From Planctomycetaceae bacterium (lineage in GTDB: Bacteria; Planctomycetota; Planctomycetia; Planctomycetales; Planctomycetaceae): a DNA stretch of 64,000 bases. The notes beneath the pieces were generated by a model, which was not told the DNA's origin, searched no databases, and saw only the letters and a list, made by a program, of their open reading frames with translations. Below are positions 9,801 through 17,993 of this stretch, piece by piece (positions within the stretch are counted from its first letter, which is position 1; every line of letters starts with the position of its first letter). The DNA lies in assembly GCA_020638955.1 (NCBI GenBank), contig JACKHO010000006.1, forward strand, positions 1 through 64,000. The letters are read 5' to 3'. The position numbers and the translations under genes are program-made.

Positions 9801-9991
9801 CTGTGGCGCAGCTCACAGAGGCGTATCAAACGGAACTCACCGTGTTCCAGAACGATCCCAAGCTCTCAACGCAGTTCCTTTCCATCGGTGATTCTCCCCG
9901 CAATGAGAAGCTCGATGTCAGCGAACACGCGGCTATGACAATCATCACCAGTATCATCCTCAATCTCGATGAAACGCTGACACGCGGTTGA
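6830..9991 (+). CDS. PSCyt1-DUF1549-LamG-DUF1553 secreted cytochrome-like protein
   Basis: 1053 aa with a signal peptide cleaved near ANADA. Domain order: PSCyt1 with haem motif CFHCH (46-50) and a downstream QMPPPKSP that could supply a Met ligand; DUF1549/PSCyt2 (about 145-350) carrying a second CxxCH (CGQCHDHKYDP, about 326); a LamG/concanavalin-like insert (about 423-640) including SYGCWIKPSG and GLIDDVRIYPRVLSG; then DUF1553/PSD1 from about residue 735 (LTARVAVNRYW). The combination is a hallmark of Planctomycetota and Verrucomicrobia, probably periplasmic; a redox role in polysaccharide processing is suspected, not shown. The DUF1501 partner starts 44 bp downstream. Confidence 0.93.
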   Translation: MRRLSTVTASLALGLFLSLCAANADADDTAAIRFNRDVRPILSAKCFHCHGPDGAHREADLRLDTEEGIAQAFGKNLDDNEGWSRIASDDPELQMPPPKSPKQLTAAEKQTLQQWIQQGAKWEGHWAFVTPERPSVPEVSVGQVVNPIDAFVLDRLHGSPLKVNGEADRERLIRRVTFDLTGLPPTVAEVDAFVSDQSPDAYEKVVDRLLASKHFGERMATNWMDAARYGDTSVFHADGPRDMWPWRDWVINAYNDNMPFDQFTIEQLAGDLIPDATTSQKVATGFLRNNATTDEGGAIAEEFRVEYAVDRVKTFSMVWLGMSLECGQCHDHKYDPFTQQEYYRLFAYFNQASDPGMQTRNGNQTPVVDLYDDAKLAEAESLKPKVAELKQQVEARKLECEPEFQNWLSAARANAADGPQLPAGLAFHAPLDEGQGTEVANVVGEQPVPGKLKGPANWSAEGRSGAAFDCNGQNFVEFANAADFERTDSFSYGCWIKPSGAPTGAPLARMDDGNNYRGFDLHIAGGVVQVHLINTWPSNAVKVRSKDKLVADQWQHVFVTYDGSSKAAGVKIYINGEEKPWDIEQDGLSDTIRTTVPFYLGRRNPGSPYKGLIDDVRIYPRVLSGAEVAALAGSDPIAPLLAKPAAETTPDELSTLKQHYLTAIDEPHQNLAKEVAGLESRIAELGKPLVNVMVMQDVPQMRPTYVLDRGNYASPKQDVELRPGVPAIMPQPAEGTPENRLGLAQWLMQPNHPLTARVAVNRYWAMLFGKGIVKTQEDFGAQGDWPTHPRLLDWMAVDFVESGWDVKRCLKQMVMSATYRRSAAATPESREIDPENVLYARGARFRLQAEFVRDNALAVSGLLVPEVGGPGVKPYQPPGLWNEVSLSGNVRFTPDAGEKLYRRSLYTYWKRSAPAPSMTLFDAPTREKCTLRRSRTNTPLQALVTLNDTQFVEAARAMAQRVMEQTPDKPVSERIVMAYRMATGVTPNAKAVAQLTEAYQTELTVFQNDPKLSTQFLSIGDSPRNEKLDVSEHAAMTIITSIILNLDETLTRG

Positions 9992-10035
9992 TTGTCCCCC
10001 AATTTGAAATCACTCTCCACCACGGAGTTCCGAAT

Positions 10036-11496
10036 ATGAATCCCATTTCTGAATACTTGCACAATTTGAATCGTCGACAGTTTCTGGGTCGGGCATCGCA
10101 GCCGCTGGCCGCTGCGGCGCTCGCGTCGCTCCTCGGGAAGAATACGGTTCAAGCCGAGACGTTTTCTGCAGAGGAACGTGGCGGTCTGCCCGGCCTTCCG
10201 CATTTCGCACCAAAAGCGAAACGGGTCATTTACTTGTTCATGTGTGGTGGGCCGAGTCATATCGACACGTACGACTACCATCCCGAAATCCGGGAGTTTC
10301 ATGGACAGGAACTGCCCGATTCTGTGCGTCAGGGACAGCGTATTACCACCATGACTTCCGGTCAGAAGTCATTCCCCATTGTGGCTCCGATGTTCGAGTT
10401 TGAGCAATGTGGCCAGCACGGAACGTGGGTCAGTGAAATTCTGCCGCACACCAAGAAAATCGTCGACGACATTTGCATTGTGAAGTCGCTGCACACCGAA
10501 GCCATTAACCACGACCCAGCCATCACCTTCATCAACACAGGCGCCCAGCAGCCCGGCAAAGCGAGCATGGGAGCGTGGATCAGCTACGGACTCGGCAGCC
10601 CCAACAAGGATTTGCCCTCGTACATTGTCATGATTTCCAAAGGCCCGGGGCAGAAGCAGGCTCTGTACTCCCGCCTGTGGGGGAGCGGATTCCTGCCGTC
10701 ACAACATCAAGGCGTGGCGTTACGGGCCGGGAACGATCCCGTGCTGTACCTGAACAATCCTGAAGGGGTTGATCGCAGTATGCGTCGCCGTATGCTCGAC
10801 CGAATCGGAGCCCTCAATGAACAAACCTATGCCGAATTTCAGGACCCTGAAACTTTGACACGGACATCACAATACGAAATGGCTTTCCGTATGCAAATGT
10901 CTGTACCGGGACTTATGGATTTGAATGACGAGACAAAAGAGACCATGGACCTCTACGGCCCCGATGCTGAGAAGCCCGGCACGTTCGCCCGGAACTGCAT
11001 TATCGCACGCCGACTGGCCGAGCGCGGCGTGCCGTTCATCCAACTCTTCCACCGCGGCTGGGATCAACACGGTAGCCTGCCCAAACTCATTCGCGGCCAG
11101 TGCGAGTCGATCGACAATGCCTGTGCGGGACTCATTCAAGACCTCAAGCAGCGCGGCATGTTTGAAGACACTCTCGTCGTCTGGGGGGGCGAATTCGGTC
11201 GGACGATTTACTCGCAAGGGAATCTCACCGCGGAGGACCACGGACGCGACCATCATGGCCGTTGCTTCACCATGTGGCTGGCTGGAGCCGGAGTGAAACG
11301 GGGATTTGAATTCGGTCAAACCGACATCCACAGCTACAACATTTTGGAGAATCCCGTCCACATTCGTGACATGAATGCGACCATTCTGAACCAGTTGGGC
11401 GTCGACCATGAGCGTCTGACGTTCCTATACCAGGGATTGGACCAAAAGCTGACCGGCGCCGAGCCGTCCCGAGTGGTCGAGGAAATCCTGGCTTAA
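10036..11496 (+). CDS. DUF1501 protein, Tat-exported (alkaline-phosphatase-fold)
   Basis: 486 aa. The start at 10036 is chosen because GGAG lies 8 nt upstream and gives an N-terminus with a twin-arginine signal (NRRQFLGRA, residues 12-20, then an Ala/Leu-rich stretch ending VQAE). The body has the DUF1501 hallmarks MCGGPSHIDTYD, GWDQHG, GGEFGRT and DHGRDHHGRCFTMWLAG. DUF1501 belongs to the alkaline-phosphatase/sulfatase-like fold; the Asp/His positions suggest metal binding, but the substrate is unknown. Export by Tat implies folding, probably with cofactor, in the cytosol. It follows the cytochrome/LamG gene directly and is likely in the same transcript. Confidence 0.93.
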   Translation: MNPISEYLHNLNRRQFLGRASQPLAAAALASLLGKNTVQAETFSAEERGGLPGLPHFAPKAKRVIYLFMCGGPSHIDTYDYHPEIREFHGQELPDSVRQGQRITTMTSGQKSFPIVAPMFEFEQCGQHGTWVSEILPHTKKIVDDICIVKSLHTEAINHDPAITFINTGAQQPGKASMGAWISYGLGSPNKDLPSYIVMISKGPGQKQALYSRLWGSGFLPSQHQGVALRAGNDPVLYLNNPEGVDRSMRRRMLDRIGALNEQTYAEFQDPETLTRTSQYEMAFRMQMSVPGLMDLNDETKETMDLYGPDAEKPGTFARNCIIARRLAERGVPFIQLFHRGWDQHGSLPKLIRGQCESIDNACAGLIQDLKQRGMFEDTLVVWGGEFGRTIYSQGNLTAEDHGRDHHGRCFTMWLAGAGVKRGFEFGQTDIHSYNILENPVHIRDMNATILNQLGVDHERLTFLYQGLDQKLTGAEPSRVVEEILA

Positions 11497-11544
11497 CCAG
11501 AGTGCTTCGTCGGCTGCTCCATTTGGAAGGTGTCCACTGTCGTC

Positions 11545-12858
11545 ATGTCTGACTCCGCTAACGTGCCGAAGAACACGGCACTTCAGAGGGAACTCGGTGT
11601 TGTTGGTGCCACTGTCATGGGGCTTGGCTCCATTGTGGGAACGGGTGTGTTCGTCGGGCTGGGACTGGCGGCCCAACTTACGGGTCCGTCGGTTGTTCTC
11701 GCCGTTGTTGTCGGCGGCCTCGTGGCGACGTTCAATGCGTTGAGTAGCGCGCAGCTTGCAGCGAATCATCCAGTAAGTGGTGGTGCCTATGAATACGGAT
11801 ACCGTCGGCTGCGGCCCTGGTTGGGGGCAGTTGGCGGCTGGATGTTTCTCGCGGCAAAATCTGCATCAGCGGCGACGGCGGCATTGGGGTTTGCGCGGTA
11901 CACACTCGACTGGTGCGGTCTTGATTATGCCACTTTCGGTCGCCCCGTTGCCGTCGTCTGTGTCCTGCTGATGACGTGGCTGGTTTCGGGTGGGATTCGC
12001 AAATCCAATTTTTGGAACATCACGATTGTGTGCTTCACGTTTGCCACGCTGCTGGTGTTTGTCATTGCTGGCCTGCCGGCAGCCACCTCAGCTGGTGGTC
12101 GCCCCTGGACACCATTCTTTGCGCCGTCAGTTGAGTCGAACTTGCCGGGATTCGAATTTCTTACTGCCTCCGCCATGATGTTTGTGGCGTACACCGGTTA
12201 TGGTCGCATCGCGACCATGGCAGAAGAGGTACGCAGTCCTCGTGTGACGATTCCACGAGCCATTGTGACGGCACTTCTCTCGACGATGTTTCTCTACGGA
12301 ACTGTGGCCGTAGTCTTTGTCGCCGCGTCTAAGGTGGCAGAAGATCCGACCGATTCAGCGCTCACTCTGGCCGATGTGGCACACCGTCTCAACATTCCCA
12401 TTGTGGCCGAATGTGTCTCGGTTGGTGCCATTACTGCCATGCTGGCCGTCCAACTGAACTTGGTGCTGGGATTGTCGCGCATGGTTTTGGCCATGGCGCG
12501 ACGGGAGGACTTGCCGGTCATGTTCTCTCGGGTCGAAGAGAAGACTAAGTCGCCTCAGGCTGCCACATGGCTTGTCGGAGTAACAATTGCCACACTGACA
12601 CTCATTGGCGACATGAAAACCACTTGGTCGTTCAGCGCATTTACTGTTCTCATCTATTACGGCATTACCAATCTGGCCGCGTTACAGCTACAGAAGTCCG
12701 AGAGGCTGTTCCCCGCCGTTATTCCCTGGCTGGGACTCACCGCCTGCTTCGCCCTGGCGTTTTGTGTTCCGGTCAACATCTGGCTGACCGGATTAGCGAT
12801 TCTTTTTGCAGGAATGGTAATCCACTGGATCCGTCAGCGTGGCCGACAACTCAATTGA
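11545..12858 (+). CDS. APC-superfamily amino-acid permease
   Basis: 437 aa from the ATG at 11545; an in-frame GTG at 11530 is an alternative. It is a polytopic inner-membrane protein with about 12 hydrophobic segments. The first helix carries GSIVGTGVFVGLG, the unwound substrate-binding motif of the amino acid-polyamine-organocation superfamily, followed by SGGAYEYGYRRLRP. Proton- or sodium-coupled amino-acid uptake or exchange is expected; specificity is not evident. It lies 48 bp after the DUF1501 gene, but its function does not obviously connect with it. Confidence 0.9.
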   Translation: MSDSANVPKNTALQRELGVVGATVMGLGSIVGTGVFVGLGLAAQLTGPSVVLAVVVGGLVATFNALSSAQLAANHPVSGGAYEYGYRRLRPWLGAVGGWMFLAAKSASAATAALGFARYTLDWCGLDYATFGRPVAVVCVLLMTWLVSGGIRKSNFWNITIVCFTFATLLVFVIAGLPAATSAGGRPWTPFFAPSVESNLPGFEFLTASAMMFVAYTGYGRIATMAEEVRSPRVTIPRAIVTALLSTMFLYGTVAVVFVAASKVAEDPTDSALTLADVAHRLNIPIVAECVSVGAITAMLAVQLNLVLGLSRMVLAMARREDLPVMFSRVEEKTKSPQAATWLVGVTIATLTLIGDMKTTWSFSAFTVLIYYGITNLAALQLQKSERLFPAVIPWLGLTACFALAFCVPVNIWLTGLAILFAGMVIHWIRQRGRQLN

Positions 12859-12861
12859 GTT
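12848..12861. repeat. 14-bp perfect palindrome spanning two convergent stop codons
   Basis: AACTCAATTGAGTT is a perfect palindrome containing the TGA of the APC permease and part of the TAA of the opposite-strand gene, which are separated by one base. It may be a coincidence of two Leu/Asn-Ile codon ends, or a minimal shared 3' signal. Confidence 0.4.
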
Positions 12862-14032
12862 AGTCGATGACGAGACCTTCCATTTGGATGACTTCCAAGT
12901 CGCTCCCTTTGACCTGACGCAGCGTGCGGAGGGCGTCGTCGTTCCAGCGGGGATCAGGGGCGCCACTGATATACCAGTCGCTGCCATTGTCGGCGAGAAT
13001 CATGCCGTATGTCTTCAGGCACTTGAGGATGACCTGAGCCTCGGCGGGGTACTCAGTGATGTCGAAATCAGCCTTCAGGCGGACACGCATGCCCATCGGC
13101 GGCAGCAGCGGGTTTTCCTCGCGGCTCGCGTGATGACTTGCTGGAGCAACATAGGCGCGGCGTGTTTTGGCAACCGTAAATCGTAATGCATGCTTGATTT
13201 CGCCGAGCTCCACAGCTTCCTCGTACCGGGCCAGTCCCGGGAAAATCGGGAGTCCCGCAGCATCTGCACTGGTCCATCCTTCTGGACGCTTGGCATTCGA
13301 ACTCAAATCGAAATTTGCCCCGGAATCAGCACGCCACATTTGTCCGTTCGCAATCGAGAACGCCCGAAACAATTCGTACAGTTTGTGATTGTCTCGATCG
13401 ACAATAATGACGTGTCGGTCTCCGTCGGTATTTGGAGCCCCTTCAACGGGAGCGTCCGCCGGGATGGGGTATGGTCCGGGATCGCTCTGGTCGCCGTACG
13501 CGGTGAAAGAAATCGGAACCGACTTCTGTTTCCCGTCAACGACGTAGTAGGGAATGCCAATAGCCGCGCCGTTCCAGGTTCCTGCGCCGAAGTCAGGGAA
13601 CAGGTTTTTGTCGGCCCCAATGGCCTTAATGATGACCTCGGACAGCGGATCGACGTCCGCCTTGTCGACCGGCTGATTCCAGGGATTGTCCGGCGGAAAA
13701 ACCTGCAGGCCACCAAGTGGAGAATTGGGACCCAACGCCGCAACACCGTTTTCCGTTGCTGGAGGTACGACTCGATTTGACGTGTCGGTCGAATCGGCCT
13801 GGTCATCCGAACTCACTGGAGAAGCGTCGGACGCCTTGGTCGTATCTCGATCGGTGCGCAGGCGTTTGACCGCATCTTCGATGGAGTAGCTTTCGGCCGC
13901 TTTGACCTCCTTACGCAGCCAGCCCTTCTCGTGCACGACGAAAGCAACCATGCAACAGAACGTAAACGCGCCCAGGAGCAGCACGTCGAGATTTTTTCTC
14001 AGGAACGACAGGATCATTGTTTCTACGACCAT
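12860..14032 (-). CDS. Membrane-anchored protein of a conserved family of unknown function
   Basis: 390 aa. An N-terminal transmembrane segment (about residues 14-34, LDVLLLGAFTFCCMVAFVV) is followed by a Ser/Thr/Asp-rich linker to about residue 105, then one globular domain starting FPPDNPWNQPVD and including DPGPYPIPADAP, DGDRHVIIVDRDNHKLYELF, GWTSADAAGLPIFPGL and a C-terminal DNGSDWYISGAPD. I have seen this domain as an uncharacterised secreted protein in several phyla, but know no assigned activity; the conserved Asp, His and Trp residues would suit an enzyme or sugar-binding site. An ATG at 14017 is an alternative start. It stands alone, convergent with the APC permease. Confidence 0.75.
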   Translation of the reverse strand: MVVETMILSFLRKNLDVLLLGAFTFCCMVAFVVHEKGWLRKEVKAAESYSIEDAVKRLRTDRDTTKASDASPVSSDDQADSTDTSNRVVPPATENGVAALGPNSPLGGLQVFPPDNPWNQPVDKADVDPLSEVIIKAIGADKNLFPDFGAGTWNGAAIGIPYYVVDGKQKSVPISFTAYGDQSDPGPYPIPADAPVEGAPNTDGDRHVIIVDRDNHKLYELFRAFSIANGQMWRADSGANFDLSSNAKRPEGWTSADAAGLPIFPGLARYEEAVELGEIKHALRFTVAKTRRAYVAPASHHASREENPLLPPMGMRVRLKADFDITEYPAEAQVILKCLKTYGMILADNGSDWYISGAPDPRWNDDALRTLRQVKGSDLEVIQMEGLVID

Positions 14033-14274
14033 TAACGGTTTCAGTCAGAGTTCCGCACTTACATCTTGCCGCGCATTCGCAATTCGGCAAGCAGTTCGTG
14101 TGACTGGTCGTCGGCTTAAGTAGAATCGAGGGGGCCAAAATTGTCCTGCGACGTTTTTCGAGACGAATCCGTTCTGTAGCTTTTTCGCAACATCCGGAAT
14201 TCCCACCTCGCCCTGAAATTGATTCAACCGTTAGAATAGCTGCGAAGCATTTCATTGGAACGAGGAGGCAGCAA

Positions 14275-15726
14275 ATGGGCGAGCAGTTTGCCAGAGCAAA
14301 CAAGTATTGCCGCATTGCGCTGCTGCTCGCGCTGTGTGCTCACGGTGCTGGCAGCAATTCAGGGACGGCACAGGACAATCCTGTTTCACTTCAACCAATT
14401 GTCGGTCCCGGTCCAGATGAACAACGCCAGTTACTCGATTTTGTTTCCAGGCATGGTGGTGGAATCATCGTCTCGGAAGGAGCATTGCAAACGGTTGTGG
14501 GGCGAGAGACCACGGACAAAGGCCCCGTGCAGGATCAAATCTTGGGGGCCTATGTTTTGGGAACACAATCGACGACGGCGCGTTCCAGCCTCGACTTTGT
14601 TCCAAACAGTGAGCATGCCCGTTGGTTCATTCACCTGCGGGGAAAAACACTAAACTGCACGACCAGCTATACGCCTCAGGCAATCATTCGCAGCCAGGGA
14701 GAATATCTGTTTCAACTGAGTAAGCAGGTCGATCTCACTGAATCCAATGTCATGACGCGTTCTCCCGCAGCGTTCATGGAGACACGGCAACGCAATTTCG
14801 CAGCGCATACACCAGCTGACACAATCCCGCTGGTTGGACCGTTGGTGGGAATGGCAGCGTTCATGGAAGCTGAGAACCGTCGCCCGCTAGCTGAGCGAAT
14901 TGCGGCGTATCGGCTGACGGAGCGAATTGCGCCGAAATTCAATTCGGAAATCGATACATCGCTCGTCCAGTTGAATCAGACGTTGTCACAGCTCCAGGAA
15001 CAGTGGCCCAAGGGCGTACTGCAATCGCCTACCCTTCACTCACTTTCCACTCAGTCCGCCGCGACACTGGCATTGGATTTCGGAAGTGGAAATGTCACTG
15101 CTGGTCCAATTGACTGGTCCCTGGCGAATCCCCAGGCGGGAATTTCTGTACTGCTGTCTGAACAGCGACTGAATTCCTGGCTGGCTCAACTTCCAATAGC
15201 AGGCCAGCAAATTCGTGATACCGACATCGATTTGCTGGTCAATCGGATTCAGGGCAAATCTTCGGGTGGCCCCGCCCTGCCCGGAACGTTACCCCAGCAG
15301 CCAATTTCTCTGGCAACGCTCATTCTCGATGAACAACGCCCTTTGTCCGTCCGGTTTCTGGAGAACTACACGCTCCTGGAATTGCGGATGCGGATTCGCC
15401 CCACCGTCGGTGAGGAACTGCCAACTCAGGTTGTCCGGTTGCGGTTCGAAGTCCGGCCAACCGATTCAGCATTCGAAATTCTTCCCAGCGTTGCGGAAGT
15501 CGTTCCACTGCAGCCCGAACTGAGTCAAGTGGCCCACGAGTTGGCGCGTAACGTCCTCAAACAGCAGTTTGAACAACGTCTCAAAACCATTCCTGTTCCC
15601 CGTCAGATTCCCGTCCCTGAGGCTTGGGTTAGCGCAGGAGTGAGCCATGTTGAGGTAACCCAGTTCACGTCAAAAGGGGGATGGCTCTCTGTTGTTTGGC
15701 AACCACGCGCTGTGTCGGTCCAATAA
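14275..15726 (+). CDS. Secreted protein of unknown function
   Basis: 483 aa. The start is well supported: GAGGAGG lies about 7 nt upstream of the ATG. Residues 10-35 form a signal peptide (YCRIALLLALCAHGAG...). I do not recognise a domain. The mature protein has an N-terminal alpha/beta-looking part (to about residue 230), a Gln/Leu-rich helical stretch (about 225-245), and a beta-rich C-terminal half (LSVRFLENYTLLELRMRIRP, VVRLRFEVRP). It lacks cysteine clusters and repeats. Planctomycete-specific secreted proteins of this size are common. Its 3' end faces the di-haem peroxidase gene. Confidence 0.7.
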   Translation: MGEQFARANKYCRIALLLALCAHGAGSNSGTAQDNPVSLQPIVGPGPDEQRQLLDFVSRHGGGIIVSEGALQTVVGRETTDKGPVQDQILGAYVLGTQSTTARSSLDFVPNSEHARWFIHLRGKTLNCTTSYTPQAIIRSQGEYLFQLSKQVDLTESNVMTRSPAAFMETRQRNFAAHTPADTIPLVGPLVGMAAFMEAENRRPLAERIAAYRLTERIAPKFNSEIDTSLVQLNQTLSQLQEQWPKGVLQSPTLHSLSTQSAATLALDFGSGNVTAGPIDWSLANPQAGISVLLSEQRLNSWLAQLPIAGQQIRDTDIDLLVNRIQGKSSGGPALPGTLPQQPISLATLILDEQRPLSVRFLENYTLLELRMRIRPTVGEELPTQVVRLRFEVRPTDSAFEILPSVAEVVPLQPELSQVAHELARNVLKQQFEQRLKTIPVPRQIPVPEAWVSAGVSHVEVTQFTSKGGWLSVVWQPRAVSVQ

Positions 15727-15786
15727 AAAACCGCTGACAAGCTCCGAAGCCTGCCAACGGTGTGGTCACTTAATTACGACGGAGTC

Positions 15787-17175
15787 TTAGGGCAGCCGTC
15801 CAGTTTCCACTTTGGGAAACTCTCCGGTGCAGGCTTCCATGAAGGCGACGAGGTCGGCTTTGTCCTGATCACTCAATTCGAGCTTCTTTATTTTGGGGCT
15901 CAGGTGTTCGTTCGGGTGACCACCCTTCGCATACCACTCAACAACTTCGGCAAGTGTTTTCTGGCTGCCGTCGTGCATGTAAGGAGCAGTCAACGCGACG
16001 TTGCGAATCGTGGGAGTTTTGAATGCGCCTTTATCTTCGTCCTTCTGGCTGACGACAAAGCGACCCAAATCCGGTTCCTCAGCAGCCATCCCCACTCCGA
16101 GGTTGTGGTACTTTTCGTCTGTGAAATTGGCCCCTGCATGACAGGTGGTGCAGTTCGATTTTTCAGAGAAGAACAGCGCCTTACCTCGAATGGCGCTTTC
16201 GGACATGGGATGCGCGTCGGCGTCTGCTTTCAGGCTGACATAACGGGCATAGACATCCGGATCATCGTCTTTCAGGTCATTGAGTTCTTCTTCTGAGAAC
16301 TGAGTCAAGAACGGTTCCAGAACGGCGTAGTAATCGTACGGTGCAGGACCGGTCACAATGGCGCGCTCAAACGTGGCGATCGCCTTGCCAATGTTATCGA
16401 TGTTGATGGAATCGGGGCCGAACACTGCCGCAAACTGCAACTGGTAGCCTGCAATTCCTGCGACGGTCTTTACGGCAGCCTCATGGGTATTTCCCATCTC
16501 GATAGGATTGGCGATGGGGCCCACTGCTTGCTCTTCCAATGAGGCAGCACGTCCGTCCCAGAATTGGGCACCGCTCAAAATGCGGTTGTAAGCAACTGGT
16601 GAATTGCGACCACCTTCCTGACCTTTGATCCCCACACCAAATTGAGTGTGTGCGGCATATCCCGACTCAGGTGAGTGGCAAGAGGCACAGCTAATCGTAT
16701 TGTCGGCGGAAAGTCGTTTGTCAAAGTAGAGTTGTCGTCCGAGTTCGATTTTGGCTCGGGTCAACGAATTCTCTTCCACACCCGTGACGTTTCCCTTCGC
16801 CAGCGACAGTCCAAATGGAAGGTCGAATTCCAGAGGCTCATTGATGCCCGGTGTCTTCAGCCAGTTTTGAATTTGGGCAGTTGTCAACTCACCTTCGCCC
16901 GGAATTCCTCGTGTCAGGCTAGGATCGCCCAATACAACCTTGGTTGGCATTGGTTCCAGTGGCACTGCCTCGGGTTCAACAACAGCAGCTGGCTCCGCGA
17001 CCGGGGCTGGCATGTCATCGACCGGCGCCGCATCCGGCACCATTTCTGTCGAACTTCCCTCTGGAAGTGAAGATTCCGGGGGAAGAGAGGGGGCATCGGG
17101 AGAGTCAGATTGTTGACCGCAGCCAACACAAATGGCCGCACAGGCCAGGGCTGTAATCCATCCAGCGCGTTTCAT
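15787..17175 (-). CDS. Di-haem cytochrome c peroxidase family lipoprotein
   Basis: 462 aa. The start at 17175 has GGAG about 6 nt upstream and gives a lipoprotein signal (MKRAGWITALACAAICVGC). An acidic Pro/Ala/Glu linker (about residues 25-85) leads to the bacterial di-haem peroxidase/MauG-type fold with two haem motifs, CASCH (163-167) and CTTCH (342-346), plus YDKRLSADNTISC before the first and APYMHDGS after the second, whose Met is a likely axial ligand. The family reduces hydrogen peroxide or oxidises protein or small substrates at the outer side of the membrane. A duplicate of its signal peptide and linker lies 390 bp upstream on the same strand. Confidence 0.92.
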   Translation of the reverse strand: MKRAGWITALACAAICVGCGQQSDSPDAPSLPPESSLPEGSSTEMVPDAAPVDDMPAPVAEPAAVVEPEAVPLEPMPTKVVLGDPSLTRGIPGEGELTTAQIQNWLKTPGINEPLEFDLPFGLSLAKGNVTGVEENSLTRAKIELGRQLYFDKRLSADNTISCASCHSPESGYAAHTQFGVGIKGQEGGRNSPVAYNRILSGAQFWDGRAASLEEQAVGPIANPIEMGNTHEAAVKTVAGIAGYQLQFAAVFGPDSINIDNIGKAIATFERAIVTGPAPYDYYAVLEPFLTQFSEEELNDLKDDDPDVYARYVSLKADADAHPMSESAIRGKALFFSEKSNCTTCHAGANFTDEKYHNLGVGMAAEEPDLGRFVVSQKDEDKGAFKTPTIRNVALTAPYMHDGSQKTLAEVVEWYAKGGHPNEHLSPKIKKLELSDQDKADLVAFMEACTGEFPKVETGRLP

Positions 17176-17565
17176 GGGGGGCTCCTCAAAGATGGGATGA
17201 TTTTGCAGTGAGCCAATTATACGCCTCACACCGCATTTGGCCACCACAGGCGCCGAGCCCTTTCCGTTCCTTTGGAACTTGGCGATTCGCATCCGTTGCA
17301 CGTAGTCGCGAGAAATCCGCCGTATCGTTGCTCATTTATTGATCGATGAAGCCGCGGACTTGTGTCTCCGCGGCACGAAGTCATCGAAAAGCAGGAACCA
17401 GACAGCATGCAACGATTGTCTTCAGACAATTCTCGACAGTCGGAGAATGTCTCAGCTCAAACCTACATGTGTTGAGCGTTGTTGAATTATCCGATGGCCC
17501 CGGATGAAGGAATCGTGCATGCTGTGGTTCGATGCAGTCTCTTGTTGATTGACTGCAGTTGGCAG
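17176..17565. other. 390-bp spacer with several inverted repeats
   Basis: Non-coding stretch between the small lipoprotein and the peroxidase gene, both on the minus strand. It holds an 8-bp perfect repeat (GCCGCGGA / TCCGCGGC at 17351-17358 and 17367-17374), a 7-bp one (ATTGTCT / AGACAAT at 17415-17430) and a 6-bp one (ATTCTC / GAGAAT at 17429-17448). They could form hairpins ending the small gene's transcript or shaping the peroxidase leader. No gene seen. Confidence 0.45.
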
Positions 17566-17799
17566 CTACTCGGCAGGTGCTGCGTCTTCGGCAGGTGTTG
17601 CGTCTTCGGCAGGTGTTGCGTCTTCGGCAGGTGTTGCATCGTCAGCGGGAGCAGCGTCTGGCCTCATTTCGGTGGAGCTTCCCTCTGGAATTGACGCTTC
17701 CGGAGCGAGAGACGGTCCTTCTGCAGTATCCGGTCCCTGACTACAGCCAACACAAATTGCCAAACAGGCGAGAATTGTTAACCATCCAGCGCATTTCAT
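17566..17799 (-). CDS. Small lipoprotein, duplicated leader of the di-haem peroxidase
   Basis: 77 aa. Residues 1-53 (MKCAGWLTILACLAICVGC..., then EGSSTEM and PDAAP) are clearly homologous to the first 50 or so residues of the peroxidase lipoprotein, including the lipobox Cys19. The haem domains are missing: after PDAAP the protein runs through four PAEDAT/PAEDAA units and stops. AGGA lies about 7 nt before the ATG, and the upstream DNA (TCCTCA...TTATACG) also resembles the peroxidase upstream region, so promoter, ribosome site and leader were duplicated together. It could be a truncated pseudogene or a functional acidic surface lipoprotein. Confidence 0.65.
   Translation of the reverse strand: MKCAGWLTILACLAICVGCSQGPDTAEGPSLAPEASIPEGSSTEMRPDAAPADDATPAEDATPAEDATPAEDAAPAE
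17571..17642. repeat. 18-bp tandem repeat, four copies
   Basis: Four head-to-tail copies of CGGCAGGTGTTGCGTCTT (first copy has one change, last copy two), encoding Pro-Ala-Glu-Asp-Ala-Thr units at the C-terminus of the small lipoprotein. In-frame 18-bp units can expand or contract by slippage without frameshift. Confidence 0.85.
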
Positions 17800-17993
17800 T
17801 GAAAGATCCTCACAAACTTGGAAAAGGGTTCACAAGCCGTTGATTATACGGTTCAAGCTTCAATTAGCTACCCAGGGCACCTAGACTCAGTTCGCCAGCG
17901 TGTGAAGCCTTCAAAAACGCCCTGATGACAACGGCGCACATTGGCCAACTGGGGACAATTTCGAGCGGCGGGAAACAAATTCAGGTCGAGTCC

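Noticed and set aside
17571..17642. CRISPR-like repeat
   Set aside because: The units are 18 bp, head to tail with no spacers, and in frame within a lipoprotein gene.
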